The translations under genes and the position numbers were made by a program. Positions 51,316-59,861 of a stretch of DNA of 64,000 bases are shown here, one piece after another. The stretch covers positions 868,001 through 932,000 of the forward strand of contig NZ_UWNY01000001.1 of assembly GCF_900604285.1 (NCBI RefSeq), in the 5' to 3' direction. Source of the stretch: Varibaculum vaginae. Lineage in GTDB: Bacteria > Actinomycetota > Actinomycetes > Actinomycetales > Actinomycetaceae. Each line of letters begins with the position of its first letter. Positions within the stretch are counted from its first letter, which is position 1. Below the pieces are notes generated by a model. That model was not told the DNA's origin, ran no database searches, and saw nothing but the letters and a program-made list of their open reading frames with translations.

Positions 51316-54300
51316 ATGAGTAAAACTACTGACGCCTTTGAACTTACAGGCGGTAAAAGCGCGAAAGCTACCCAAGGAGCGCACTTGCTCAAATTAGGTA
51401 TCGATATTGGTTCCACCACCGTAAAAGCGGTGCTACTTGCGGGACGGCAGGTAATCTTTTCTGACTATCGCCGCCACCATGCGGATGTGCGCGGGGAACT
51501 GGCCAGCTTGCTACGCGATATTAACGCCGCGCATCCGGGAATTACCGTAAAAGCGGCAGTCACCGGTTCCGGCGGACTTTCGGTTGCCGGAGCGATGAAC
51601 GTGCCGTTCGTGCAAGAAGTTATCGCCGGCACCAAAGCAGTGGGAGACACCCACCCACAGGCCGATGTGATTATTGAGCTAGGTGGGGAAGACGCAAAAA
51701 TCACCTATCTGCATCCCACGCCCGAGCAGCGCATGAACGGCACCTGCGCCGGCGGCACCGGCGCCTTCATCGACCAGATGGCTACCTTGCTGCACACCGA
51801 CGCCTCGGGACTAGACAAACTTGCTGCTCGCGCCAGCCAGCTTTACCCGATTGCCTCGCGCTGCGGAGTATTCGCCAAAACTGACCTGCAGCCTTTACTG
51901 AACGAGGGTGCCGCGCACGAAGACCTCGCGGCCTCGATTTTTACCGCGGTTGCCACCCAAACTATTGCGGGATTGGCCTGTGGGCGCCCGATTCGCGGAA
52001 ACGTAATGTTCCTGGGCGGGCCGCTGCACTTCCTCCCGAACCTACGCAAAGCCTACGAGGAGCTGCTCCCCAAAGCCGATAGCTTCCTCACCCCGGAGCA
52101 TGCGGAACTTTATGTGGCGCTGGGGGCGGCGCTGAGTGCTGATAAAGGGGATCCGCGCTCCTTGGAGCAGTTAATAACTGACCTGGCCACCGGGAAAATC
52201 GATACTGATTCCCAGCGGATGCGCCCCCTATTTGCTAATGAAGAAGAACTGGCGGAGTTTCGTGCCCGCCACGATAAAGAAGTAATCCCGCAGCTAACAT
52301 TGTCCGAGGCGCGAGGGCGCTGCTTCCTGGGGGTAGATTCCGGATCCACCACTATTAAAGCGGTAGTGATTGACCAGGATAAACGGATCGTATTCGCCCA
52401 CTATGCTTCTAACGAGGGTGACCCGGTTTCGACGGCGGTGGAGATTGTGCGGCGTATACGCACCGAACTGCCTGAGGGCGCCTATATTGGACGCGCCTGC
52501 TCGACTGGTTATGGGGAGGGGCTGGTGAAAACCGCCCTCAACCTGGAGCAAGGGGAAGTGGAAACTATGGCGCATTTCCGCGCCGCTGAAGACCTGCTGC
52601 CGGGGGTGTCTTCGGTAATCGATATCGGCGGGCAAGATATGAAATATTTGAAGATTCGCGCCGGAGCCGTGGATTCCATTTCGGTGAATGAGGCTTGCTC
52701 GTCTGGGTGCGGATCTTTCTTGCAGACTTTCGCCGCCACTATGGGTACCAGTGTGCAAAGCTTTGCCGCCGATGCGGTAGCTGCCAAGGAACCGGTGGAT
52801 TTGGGGACCCGCTGCACCGTGTTTATGAACTCCTCGGTGAAGCAGGCACAAAAGGAGGGGGCGAGCCCGAAAGATATTGCCGCGGGGCTGTCTTATTCGG
52901 TGGTGCGCAACGCCCTCTATAAAGTAATTAAACTCAAAACCCCAGAAGAACTGGGCGAAAAGGTAGTTGTCCAGGGGGGAACTTTCCTTAACGATGCGGT
53001 GCTGCGGGCTTTTGAACTGCTAACTAAGCGGGAAGTGGTGCGCCCCAATATCGCTGGTTTGATGGGTGCCTATGGGGCAGCTTTGATTGCCAAGCAAAGC
53101 GATGACGGCCAGGGGGAATCCACCCTGGCCACCCTGGAAGACCTAGAGAATTTCCAGGTAGAGACCACCCGTAAGACCTGTAGGCTGTGTCAAAACCACT
53201 GCCAGATGACCATCTCTACCTTCTCGAACGGGGAGCGGCACGTTTCGGGGAACCGCTGCGAACGCGGCGCTTCCTTAGAGAAAGTGCCACAGAAGTCGGC
53301 GCTACCGAACTTGTTTGATTGGAAATATAAGCGGATTTTCGGGTATCGCCGCCTGACCGAAAAGCAGGCATTCCGCGGGGACATTGGGATTCCCCGGGTA
53401 CTCAATATGTACGAAAACTATCCGCTGTGGTTCACCATGCTCACCAAGTTGGGATTTAGGGTGATGGTTTCGGGGCGCTCTAACCACGACCTGTTTGAAA
53501 CCGGGATGGAATCGATTCCGTCTGAAAACATCTGTTTCCCCGCGAAACTGGTACACGGACATATCGAATCCTTACTGAAGAAAGGGATAAAAACTATTTT
53601 TTATCCCTCGGTGATTTATGAACAACAACTGGTGGAAGGCACCGATAACTGCTTTAACTGTCCGGTGGTGGGTACCTATCCCGAGGTTATCCGCAACAAT
53701 ATGGAGTCGCTGCAAGACAGCGAAGTCCGCCTGATCAGTCCCTTCTTAAATCTGGGGAATCGAGAGTTCCTGCCCAAACGAATCGCGGAAGTATTCGCTG
53801 ATTGGAACGTGACCCAGGCAGAAGCCAAAGCCGCCCTCGATGAGGCTTGGGAAGAGGACGCCGCCGTCAAAGCAGAGATCCGGGAGAAAGGCCGCGAATC
53901 TTTAGAATGGATTCGCGAAAACGGAGTGCGCGGGATTGTGCTCGCCGGGCGTCCCTATCACCTAGATCCAGAGGTTAACCACGGGATCCCGGAGTTAATT
54001 ATCGGCTTGGGAATGGCGGTGTTTACAGAGGATTCGGTGGTAGATGGTCGTCTAGAGCGCCCCTTGCGGGTGCGTGACCAGTGGGCTTACCATTCTCGTC
54101 TCTACGAGGCCGCCGCCCGGGTGGGCGATGAACCCGATCTGGAATTGGTGCAACTGAACTCATTTGGCTGCGGCGTGGACGCAATCACTGCTGACCAGGT
54201 GCAAGAGATTTTAGAAGGGCGCGGAGACGTTCACACCGTCCTCAAGATTGATGAGGTTTCCAACCTGGGAGCGGCCCGGATTCGCTTGCGTTCCCTGGAT

Positions 54301-55893
54301 GCCGCCACGCGGGAGCGGCAAAGCTCCACAGTCCTTACCTATCCCAGTGTGGATCGGATCGGCGACCCCGATGCCATGCCAAGAGAACCAGAGGAAGCAG
54401 AAGTTCCTACCCGCATAGATCCGGCAGCCGAAGCCGCCGCAGAAGAAGCCCTCCTGGCGAAAGCCGGCCATGTGCAGGTGCATTCTAAATTCACCGAACA
54501 GATGCGCAAAGACGGTTGGGAAATTCTGGTTCCCCAAATGGCGCCTATCCAGTTCCGTCTGGCGCAGCCGGTGTTGCGCCGCGCCGGATTGAACGTGCGT
54601 TTGCTGGAACATACTTCCCGCGAATCGATGGAAACTGGCCTCAAGTTCGTGAATAACGATTCTTGTTACCCCGCGATCGTGGTGATTGGGCAGCTGATCG
54701 AGGAGTTTACTTCCGGGCGCTCCAACCCGGATAAAACCGCGGTTGCGATTTCGCAGACCGGAGGAATGTGCCGGGCAACCAACTATGCGTCCCTGCTGCG
54801 TAAAGGGTTGCGGGATGCCGGGTATCCGCAGGTGCCGGTGATTGCTGCCTCGGTGCAAGGCATTGAAGAAAATCCGGGATTCCAGCTTTCTTGGTCGGAA
54901 ATCCACCGGATTTTGCAAGCTATATGCTTGGGCGATATGTTGCAAACCATGCTTTTGCGGGTACGCCCTTATGAGCTGGTGAAAGGTTACGCGATGGAGC
55001 TTTATCGGCGTTGGGATCAGATTATCCAGGAATGGTTTGCGGCTGGAAAATACTCGGCCACTTGGGGCGGTCGCCTCAGCTATTCCCGCCTGATTAAGGA
55101 ATGTGTCAAAGAGTTTGATGCCTTTGAGCTGAACGATGAGCCGCGCCGCCCCCGGGTTGGTTTGGTGGGAGAAATCCTGGTGAAGTTCCACCCGGATGCT
55201 AATAACCACGCGGTTCGGGTGATTGAGGAAGAAGGCTGCGAAGCCGAACTGCCCACCCTAATCCAGTTCTTCCATTACTCCCTGGCCAGCGGAAACTTTG
55301 AACGTGACGAAATGGGCAATTCCCGCAAAGTTAAGTTAGGGATGGATGCGGGGCTGTGGGCGCTGGAGCGCTATGAGGATGCGATTCGCCGGGCTTTCGC
55401 CAAAACGAACGGCAAGTTCGAGATGCACCGGCGAATCAAAGATATGGCGGCTCGTTCTGTCGATATTGCAGGCATGGGTAATCAGGCTGGTGAAGGCTGG
55501 TATTTGACCGCAGAAATGGTAGACATGATCGAGCATGGCTGCCCCAACATTATTTGCGCCCAGCCTTTTGGGTGCCTGCCGAACCATGTGATTGGTAAGG
55601 GAATGTTCCGCGCGCTGCGCAACCGTTACCCGGAGGCCAATGTGGTGGCAGTCGATTATGATCCGGGTGCCTCGGAAGTTAATCAGCTAAACCGGATCAA
55701 GTTGATGATTGCGACTGCCCTGCGCGGCGAGGAAGTAGCTGATGATTTCGAGGATATGCCCGAGGAAGCGAACGGGGCAGGCTGCGGATGCGCGTCCTTT
55801 TGCGGTAGCGGAGTGCAATGGAATTCTGAGATGCAAGTCAGCCCCGCAGGCAGGCGTTCCTTGCCGATTACCCCGGTGAGCGCCGCGCGCTAA
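51316..55893 (+). CDS. Acyl-CoA dehydratase activase-type fusion protein (two BadF-type ATPases, DUF2229, HgdB-like)
   Basis: A 1525-residue multidomain protein. Two ASKHA ATPase modules of the 2-hydroxyacyl-CoA dehydratase activator family occur first: module 1 has GIDIGSTT (28-35), Cys144 in TCAGGTG and Cys183; module 2 has GVDSGSTT (339-346), Cys461/465 in NEACSSGCG and Cys500. Such cysteines hold a [4Fe-4S] cluster at the dimer interface in known activators. A CRLCQNHC cluster (622-629) opens the DUF2229 part, followed by dehydratase-like domains with NDSCYP and QTGGMCRATNY, and a terminal GCGCASFCGSG. Activators inject electrons by ATP hydrolysis; the substrate of these giant fusions is unknown. 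ATG 51316 has GGGAGG upstream. The gene is more GC-rich and codon-biased than its neighbours. Confidence 0.87.
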   Translation: MSKTTDAFELTGGKSAKATQGAHLLKLGIDIGSTTVKAVLLAGRQVIFSDYRRHHADVRGELASLLRDINAAHPGITVKAAVTGSGGLSVAGAMNVPFVQEVIAGTKAVGDTHPQADVIIELGGEDAKITYLHPTPEQRMNGTCAGGTGAFIDQMATLLHTDASGLDKLAARASQLYPIASRCGVFAKTDLQPLLNEGAAHEDLAASIFTAVATQTIAGLACGRPIRGNVMFLGGPLHFLPNLRKAYEELLPKADSFLTPEHAELYVALGAALSADKGDPRSLEQLITDLATGKIDTDSQRMRPLFANEEELAEFRARHDKEVIPQLTLSEARGRCFLGVDSGSTTIKAVVIDQDKRIVFAHYASNEGDPVSTAVEIVRRIRTELPEGAYIGRACSTGYGEGLVKTALNLEQGEVETMAHFRAAEDLLPGVSSVIDIGGQDMKYLKIRAGAVDSISVNEACSSGCGSFLQTFAATMGTSVQSFAADAVAAKEPVDLGTRCTVFMNSSVKQAQKEGASPKDIAAGLSYSVVRNALYKVIKLKTPEELGEKVVVQGGTFLNDAVLRAFELLTKREVVRPNIAGLMGAYGAALIAKQSDDGQGESTLATLEDLENFQVETTRKTCRLCQNHCQMTISTFSNGERHVSGNRCERGASLEKVPQKSALPNLFDWKYKRIFGYRRLTEKQAFRGDIGIPRVLNMYENYPLWFTMLTKLGFRVMVSGRSNHDLFETGMESIPSENICFPAKLVHGHIESLLKKGIKTIFYPSVIYEQQLVEGTDNCFNCPVVGTYPEVIRNNMESLQDSEVRLISPFLNLGNREFLPKRIAEVFADWNVTQAEAKAALDEAWEEDAAVKAEIREKGRESLEWIRENGVRGIVLAGRPYHLDPEVNHGIPELIIGLGMAVFTEDSVVDGRLERPLRVRDQWAYHSRLYEAAARVGDEPDLELVQLNSFGCGVDAITADQVQEILEGRGDVHTVLKIDEVSNLGAARIRLRSLDAATRERQSSTVLTYPSVDRIGDPDAMPREPEEAEVPTRIDPAAEAAAEEALLAKAGHVQVHSKFTEQMRKDGWEILVPQMAPIQFRLAQPVLRRAGLNVRLLEHTSRESMETGLKFVNNDSCYPAIVVIGQLIEEFTSGRSNPDKTAVAISQTGGMCRATNYASLLRKGLRDAGYPQVPVIAASVQGIEENPGFQLSWSEIHRILQAICLGDMLQTMLLRVRPYELVKGYAMELYRRWDQIIQEWFAAGKYSATWGGRLSYSRLIKECVKEFDAFELNDEPRRPRVGLVGEILVKFHPDANNHAVRVIEEEGCEAELPTLIQFFHYSLASGNFERDEMGNSRKVKLGMDAGLWALERYEDAIRRAFAKTNGKFEMHRRIKDMAARSVDIAGMGNQAGEGWYLTAEMVDMIEHGCPNIICAQPFGCLPNHVIGKGMFRALRNRYPEANVVAVDYDPGASEVNQLNRIKLMIATALRGEEVADDFEDMPEEANGAGCGCASFCGSGVQWNSEMQVSPAGRRSLPITPVSAAR

Positions 55894-56157
55894 GACTGGT
55901 GAATTAGTAGCCGAGGACACCCCATTGTGACCCCGGTAATACCGATATTAACCCCTCGCGTCTCTTTTCGTTCTGAAAAGGAATGGATTTCTTAAAACAT
56001 GCTAGGAAGTTTCTTATTGAAACTTCCTAGGCGTATATGCCTAACACCTCAGAATCTTTCTTCCTACAGCAAGAAATCATCAAAAAACAAAGATATTAAG
56101 GCTATGAGGTAATAAAGATGAGGCTCTAGGCGATGTATCGGCGGTCAAAAAAGATTT
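55894..56157. other. Convergent intergenic region with a hairpin, no intact gene
   Basis: Between the activase stop and the coding-like fragment at 56158 I see no gene. CTAGGAAGTTTC and its exact complement at 56002-56030 form a 12-bp stem with a five-base TTATT loop; there is no T-run, but it is the best candidate for a terminator of the activase transcript. Confidence 0.5.
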
Positions 56158-56318
56158 TTATGCTAGGGAGTCCAGAAAATCTGCCGCCTGGCTTGCGTCC
56201 GCAAAAACTGCCCCATCTTCGGGATCTTTACCTTCGATAACTCTTTGCGTGTGTGTCAGGGCGCGAGCTGCCAAAGCATTGGGGGGGCATAAGTGAGAGC
56301 GGGATCTGTAGGTACCGG
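56158..56318 (-). pseudogene. Coding-like remnant with a 7-base homopolymer frameshift
   Basis: Downstream of the membrane gene on the minus strand, a frame ending at 56158 reads ALAARALTHTQRVIEGKDPE and continues to DASQAADFLDSLA before its stop. It has natural composition and codon use. Upstream it shifts frame at a run of seven C (plus-strand G 56281-56287); after correcting by one base it continues as PVPTDPALTYAPPN, which begins right after a stop. No start codon with a ribosome site is visible. It looks like the 3' end of a degraded gene of unknown identity, or a short gene with a slippery site. Confidence 0.35.
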
Positions 56319-56325
56319 TTACTTA

Positions 56326-57045
56326 TCAGTAGTATAAGGCGTATACCAGTAAAAATATCCCTCCGGATACAATAATCCCCACTAGCGCTGAAAGAATAAG
56401 CAGTCTTGGTTTTGTGCGTCGCAGTGAAGCCAACAGGCCGATACAGGGAATAAAGCCCGTGATGGCTACGACTACCAGTATCTCTAAGCTGCGCAGGTCT
56501 ACGCCTTGAAGTAATGCCACCACTACTGGACCTAGAATCAAACCTAGGGGGAAGCCGGTGGCGATAGATCGTTGAGTCACCGATCCATAATGGGCAAAAA
56601 ATGCCATTGAACCAACGATTACTCCGCACCCTACCCCTAACAGTGTCCAGACCAGGGCAATCTTCGCAATGTCGCTGCCAGCCGCGCCTGGACGCAAGTT
56701 GTAGATCGGTATTGCACAGTAATAGATTGCTAACGCAAACAGAATCGAAACGGAAGCTACACTAGCAGCGATTTTCCAGGATTTAGAGAACCAGCCCACC
56801 ACTACCGCAATCATTACGAACCCCAGTCCGGAACTGGCGAGCTTCGTCATAATCGTGATGAACACTCCCGAAAATGGGAACATATCATTTGCGACTGAAC
56901 CGCAACCTATCATCACCGCGAGGCTCAGACCGAGGGTTATAGATACGCCAGCAGCGGGGCGTTTAGACTTTTGGGCTGAAAGTAAGTTGTCTCGCGCACT
57001 GTCTCTATTCAAAGATTTAGCATCAAAATCACTGGTCTCAAGCAC
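56326..57045 (-). CDS. Membrane protein, unknown function
   Basis: A 239-residue protein. About 35 polar residues (LETSDFDAKSLNRDSARDNL) precede seven hydrophobic helices, among them VSITLGLSLAVMIGCGSVAN, GLGFVMIAVVVGWF, IAASVASVSILFALAIYYCA and LEILVVVAITGFIPCIGLLA. I do not recognise the family. It is a single gene, divergent from the O-acyltransferase. The GTG start fits a leaderless transcript. Confidence 0.72.
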   Translation of the reverse strand: MLETSDFDAKSLNRDSARDNLLSAQKSKRPAAGVSITLGLSLAVMIGCGSVANDMFPFSGVFITIMTKLASSGLGFVMIAVVVGWFSKSWKIAASVASVSILFALAIYYCAIPIYNLRPGAAGSDIAKIALVWTLLGVGCGVIVGSMAFFAHYGSVTQRSIATGFPLGLILGPVVVALLQGVDLRSLEILVVVAITGFIPCIGLLASLRRTKPRLLILSALVGIIVSGGIFLLVYALYY

Positions 57046-57057
57046 TAGCTAATCTTA
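57043..57057 (-). promoter_or_regulatory. Leaderless promoter -10 (TAAGAT) of the membrane protein gene
   Basis: On the minus strand TAAGAT (57057 to 57052) is followed by TAGCTA and GTG 57045. No Shine-Dalgarno is present. Confidence 0.5.
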
Positions 57058-57164
57058 TCCCAACTTCCGGATAGTTCCGGCGGTGACTTATAGTTTGCGG
57101 CAGGGGGGTGGGGGGTAACCGAAATAGGAATAACGGAATTCGCCGGGTCGGTTTTCTAAACCTT

Positions 57165-57204
57165 TTGTAAGGCAGGATTTGGCGCGCGCTAGACTTTTAT
57201 CATG
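57165..57204 (+). promoter_or_regulatory. Promoter (TTGTAA / TAGACT) of the O-acyltransferase gene, leaderless
   Basis: TTGTAA at 57165-57170 and TAGACT at 57190-57195 are 19 bases apart. The -10 is six bases before ATG 57202, and no Shine-Dalgarno is present. Confidence 0.5.
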
Positions 57205-59160
57205 GCAGATGATGATTGTTCCCCGCTAACTTTGTCTGAAATGCTGCGTTCACCAGGAAAAAATGTTTCTGGGTGGTTTCTGAGCGCGCGGATTAAGTCA
57301 TTGGACGGGCTACGAGCGTTAGCAATAGTAGCGGTTGTTCTCTATCACCTCCGCCCCAGCGCGTTACCTGGCGGATTTATTGGGGTCACCGTATTCTTTG
57401 TGCTCTCCGGGTTCTTGATTACTCGCAGCGTTGTCAGTGCCCTGGACAAGGGAACTTTTTCTTACCCGCGCTACCTGTTGCGGCGTTTTTGGCGGCTATT
57501 TTTCCCGATAGTTATCACCATTGCTCTCAGCGCCGCCCTGACCTATCTGTTCGCGCCTAGCCTGCTGCTGAAAGTACAAAGTGATTGCCTACCGGCAACC
57601 TTGTTCGTCAGTAACTGGTTTTATATTTTCCGCAACGTCCCCTATTTTGCGGCGGCAGGGCTGCCTTCCCCGCTCACCCACCTGTGGTTCCTGGGGGTAC
57701 TCGCGCAGTTCTATGTGATCTGGCCGCTGATTGTCTACCTGTTGCTGAAAGTTCGGCGGGCAGCCCCGGCGATTACCGCAGTCTTGATTCTGGCGTCCGC
57801 GGCAGCCATGGCCTTCTTCTGGTTGCAGGGAAACGACGTAACCCGCGCGTACTACGGCCTGGATACTCGCGCCGGGGAACTGCTGGTGGGTGCGTTCTTA
57901 GCGTTTATCTTTCCCCGGGTTTCCTCGGACCTCAGTTCTACTGCTCAAGCAAAGACCGGGAAGGGCGCGCTGCTCCAGGTGCTGGCAGCCGGGAGCCTCG
58001 TGGGGTTAATAGTCTTCAGCATCTTGGGCAATGGAGAACTGTCAGCGATGTACCTTGGCGGTTTCCTGCTGGCGGTGATCCTCAGTGCGCTAATAATCAG
58101 GGCGGCGGCCTCTGCCGGTTCGGTAATTTCGATACTGCTGACTAACCCGGTGTTCAACTACCTAGGTTCGCGCTCTTTTGCCCTCTACCTGGTGCACTTC
58201 CCAATCCTGCTGATACTGAATCCAGCTACTCGCACAGTGCCGCCCTCCTGGTGGCAGCAACTCTTGCAGCTCCTGGTGGTGGCAGTTGTGGCTGAGATTT
58301 TTTATCACCTGGCAGAAGCGCCCGCGACTTTACTGAGTTCTCTTTGGAAAAAACCGGGAGAAAAGAAAGCCGCGAAACTAAAGAGCCAGAGCTGGTTGCA
58401 CAAAGTACAGCTCACTGTGTTTGCGGTACTAGCTACGCTGTCACTGGTGGTGGCAGGGGCGCTGGCGTTTTACCCCGCGAACTGGCAGCAGATAGCAAAA
58501 GACCGAGCAGTGCAGGTACGCCCCGAACTTGCCTCCGCCTCGTCCTCGAAATCTAAAAAGCAAGAAAGTAAGGATAAGGAGCGCGGCGCGAAGGAAGGTA
58601 ACGAGCCTAAAGGAATGAAACCGGTAGCGAAGAAGGTTCCCCGAAACCTGGATACCAGCGGGTGGCGGATCGGTTCCGAAACCGGCAGTTGCAACGCGGA
58701 CGTGCTCATCATCGGCGATTCGGTAACCGAGGGTGCAAGCACTGCCATCAAGAAAGTACTGCCGCAGGCAGTAGTGGATGGGGCGGTTAGTCGCCAGATT
58801 CAAAGCGGCCCGGAGATACTTGCCAACTATCACAACCAGGGGATTCGTCCCCGTGTACTGGTGTATGCCCTGGGAACCAATGCGGTACTGCGCGGTGATT
58901 TACTGGCGCAAAACCTAATCGACAGTGCCGAGGGCGAGCCGCTGTACATACTGACCATTCGCAATCCCTATCCTTTACAAGACATCAATAATGAAGTGTT
59001 TAACCGGTTAGCTAAGGACAATCCGAATGTGGGAATTATTGACTGGTGGGCGGCCACCGAGGGGCATCCAGAATACCTGGTAGATGATGGAACCCATCCC
59101 ACCGCTGCCGGCAACGAGGTGCTCGCAAACCTGTACAAGCAAGCGCTGTGTGGGCGGTAA
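57202..59160 (+). CDS. OatA-like O-acyltransferase (acyltransferase-3 plus SGNH domain)
   Basis: A 652-residue surface-modifying enzyme. Residues about 35-390 are the acyltransferase-3 membrane domain with about ten helices: SLDGLRALAIVAVVLYHLRP, GGFIGVTVFFVLSGFLITRS and RRFWRLFFP. A Lys/Ser-rich linker (about 430-480) leads to an extracytoplasmic SGNH hydrolase-like domain with IIGDSVTEGA (Ser block), ALGTNAVL (Asn block) and VDDGTHPTAAG (Asp-x-x-His). Such proteins transfer acetyl groups to peptidoglycan, teichoic acid or glycans. The target here is unknown. Confidence 0.87.
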   Translation: MADDDCSPLTLSEMLRSPGKNVSGWFLSARIKSLDGLRALAIVAVVLYHLRPSALPGGFIGVTVFFVLSGFLITRSVVSALDKGTFSYPRYLLRRFWRLFFPIVITIALSAALTYLFAPSLLLKVQSDCLPATLFVSNWFYIFRNVPYFAAAGLPSPLTHLWFLGVLAQFYVIWPLIVYLLLKVRRAAPAITAVLILASAAAMAFFWLQGNDVTRAYYGLDTRAGELLVGAFLAFIFPRVSSDLSSTAQAKTGKGALLQVLAAGSLVGLIVFSILGNGELSAMYLGGFLLAVILSALIIRAAASAGSVISILLTNPVFNYLGSRSFALYLVHFPILLILNPATRTVPPSWWQQLLQLLVVAVVAEIFYHLAEAPATLLSSLWKKPGEKKAAKLKSQSWLHKVQLTVFAVLATLSLVVAGALAFYPANWQQIAKDRAVQVRPELASASSSKSKKQESKDKERGAKEGNEPKGMKPVAKKVPRNLDTSGWRIGSETGSCNADVLIIGDSVTEGASTAIKKVLPQAVVDGAVSRQIQSGPEILANYHNQGIRPRVLVYALGTNAVLRGDLLAQNLIDSAEGEPLYILTIRNPYPLQDINNEVFNRLAKDNPNVGIIDWWAATEGHPEYLVDDGTHPTAAGNEVLANLYKQALCGR

Positions 59161-59388
59161 GGGGGTCAGGTCAGCTAGCTGATTCTTTCGATACGTGCTC
59201 CCTTGTCCTCGTGCCCTTTCCACAGTAGTCCCGCTTGCGCGTGTCCTAGTTCACCAGCGCCAAAATAGGATTGCCAGCAGCGCTAATGTTAGGCTAGTAA
59301 AGCCGTTACAAGCCGGCCACGGATGCGTCATGCCCGGGTGAAACTGCCCCGGTGCTCCGTGCAACAAGGATAGGAAAAGGAGAACCCA
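59161..59388 (+). promoter_or_regulatory. rpsO upstream region
   Basis: 228 bases without a gene. GGCT-AGTAA-AGCC near 59292-59304 makes a small stem in the presumed leader. TAATGT and TAGGCT near 59284-59296 are candidate -10 boxes; I cannot choose between them. S15 often represses its own translation through leader structure. Confidence 0.35.
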
Positions 59389-59658
59389 GTGGCACTGAGT
59401 AAAGAAGAAAAAGCCAAGATTATGGAAGAATATGCGACCCATCCCGGTGATACGGGTTCGCCTGAGGTTCAGATTGCGCTGCTTTCTAAGCGGATCTCAG
59501 ATCTGACTGAGCATTTCAAAACTCACCAGCATGATCACCACTCCCGTCGGGGACTAATGCTGTTGGTGGGACAGCGGCGCCGCCTGTTAGGTTATCTGAA
59601 AGATATCGACATTGAACGTTACCGTTCTTTGATCGCGCGCCTTGGCTTGCGCCACTAA
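59389..59658 (+). CDS. rpsO: 30S ribosomal protein S15
   Basis: An 89-residue protein, the standard length. It has [40 protein letters not shown] and [20 protein letters not shown], the complete S15 fold that binds the 16S three-way junction. GTG 59389 has AAGGAG upstream. It lies before pnp, the conserved pairing that links S15 and polynucleotide phosphorylase expression. Confidence 0.98.
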   Translation: MALSKEEKAKIMEEYATHPGDTGSPEVQIALLSKRISDLTEHFKTHQHDHHSRRGLMLLVGQRRRLLGYLKDIDIERYRSLIARLGLRH

Positions 59659-59670
59659 CATAGAAATATC

Positions 59671-59690
59671 GGCCCGGTTAACGCCGGGCC
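59671..59690 (+). terminator. Hairpin between rpsO and pnp
   Basis: GGCCCGG and CCGGGCC form a 7-bp GC stem with a six-base loop, 12 bases after the rpsO stop. No T-run follows, so it is more likely a processing or stabilising hairpin, like those cut by RNase III in front of pnp elsewhere. Confidence 0.45.
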
Positions 59691-59861
59691 GCATTGCTAT
59701 CACCCCGGTTTCGGTCTTCGGTGGTGGCCTCCGGATCAGGCACAGCAGTTTCTAGGCGCCATTCTCCGTGGGTCTCGATCGTTGACCGCCCATCGCAAGG
59801 TGATAGCTCTCAGCAGGGCACAGGCCCTAGAAGATGGAATACAAGGAGTAAATAAAAGAAA

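Noticed and set aside
54211-55209. 332-codon frame antisense to the activase gene
   Set aside because: It is the complement shadow of a GC-biased gene; its protein has no recognisable domain and the sense frame is clearly conserved.
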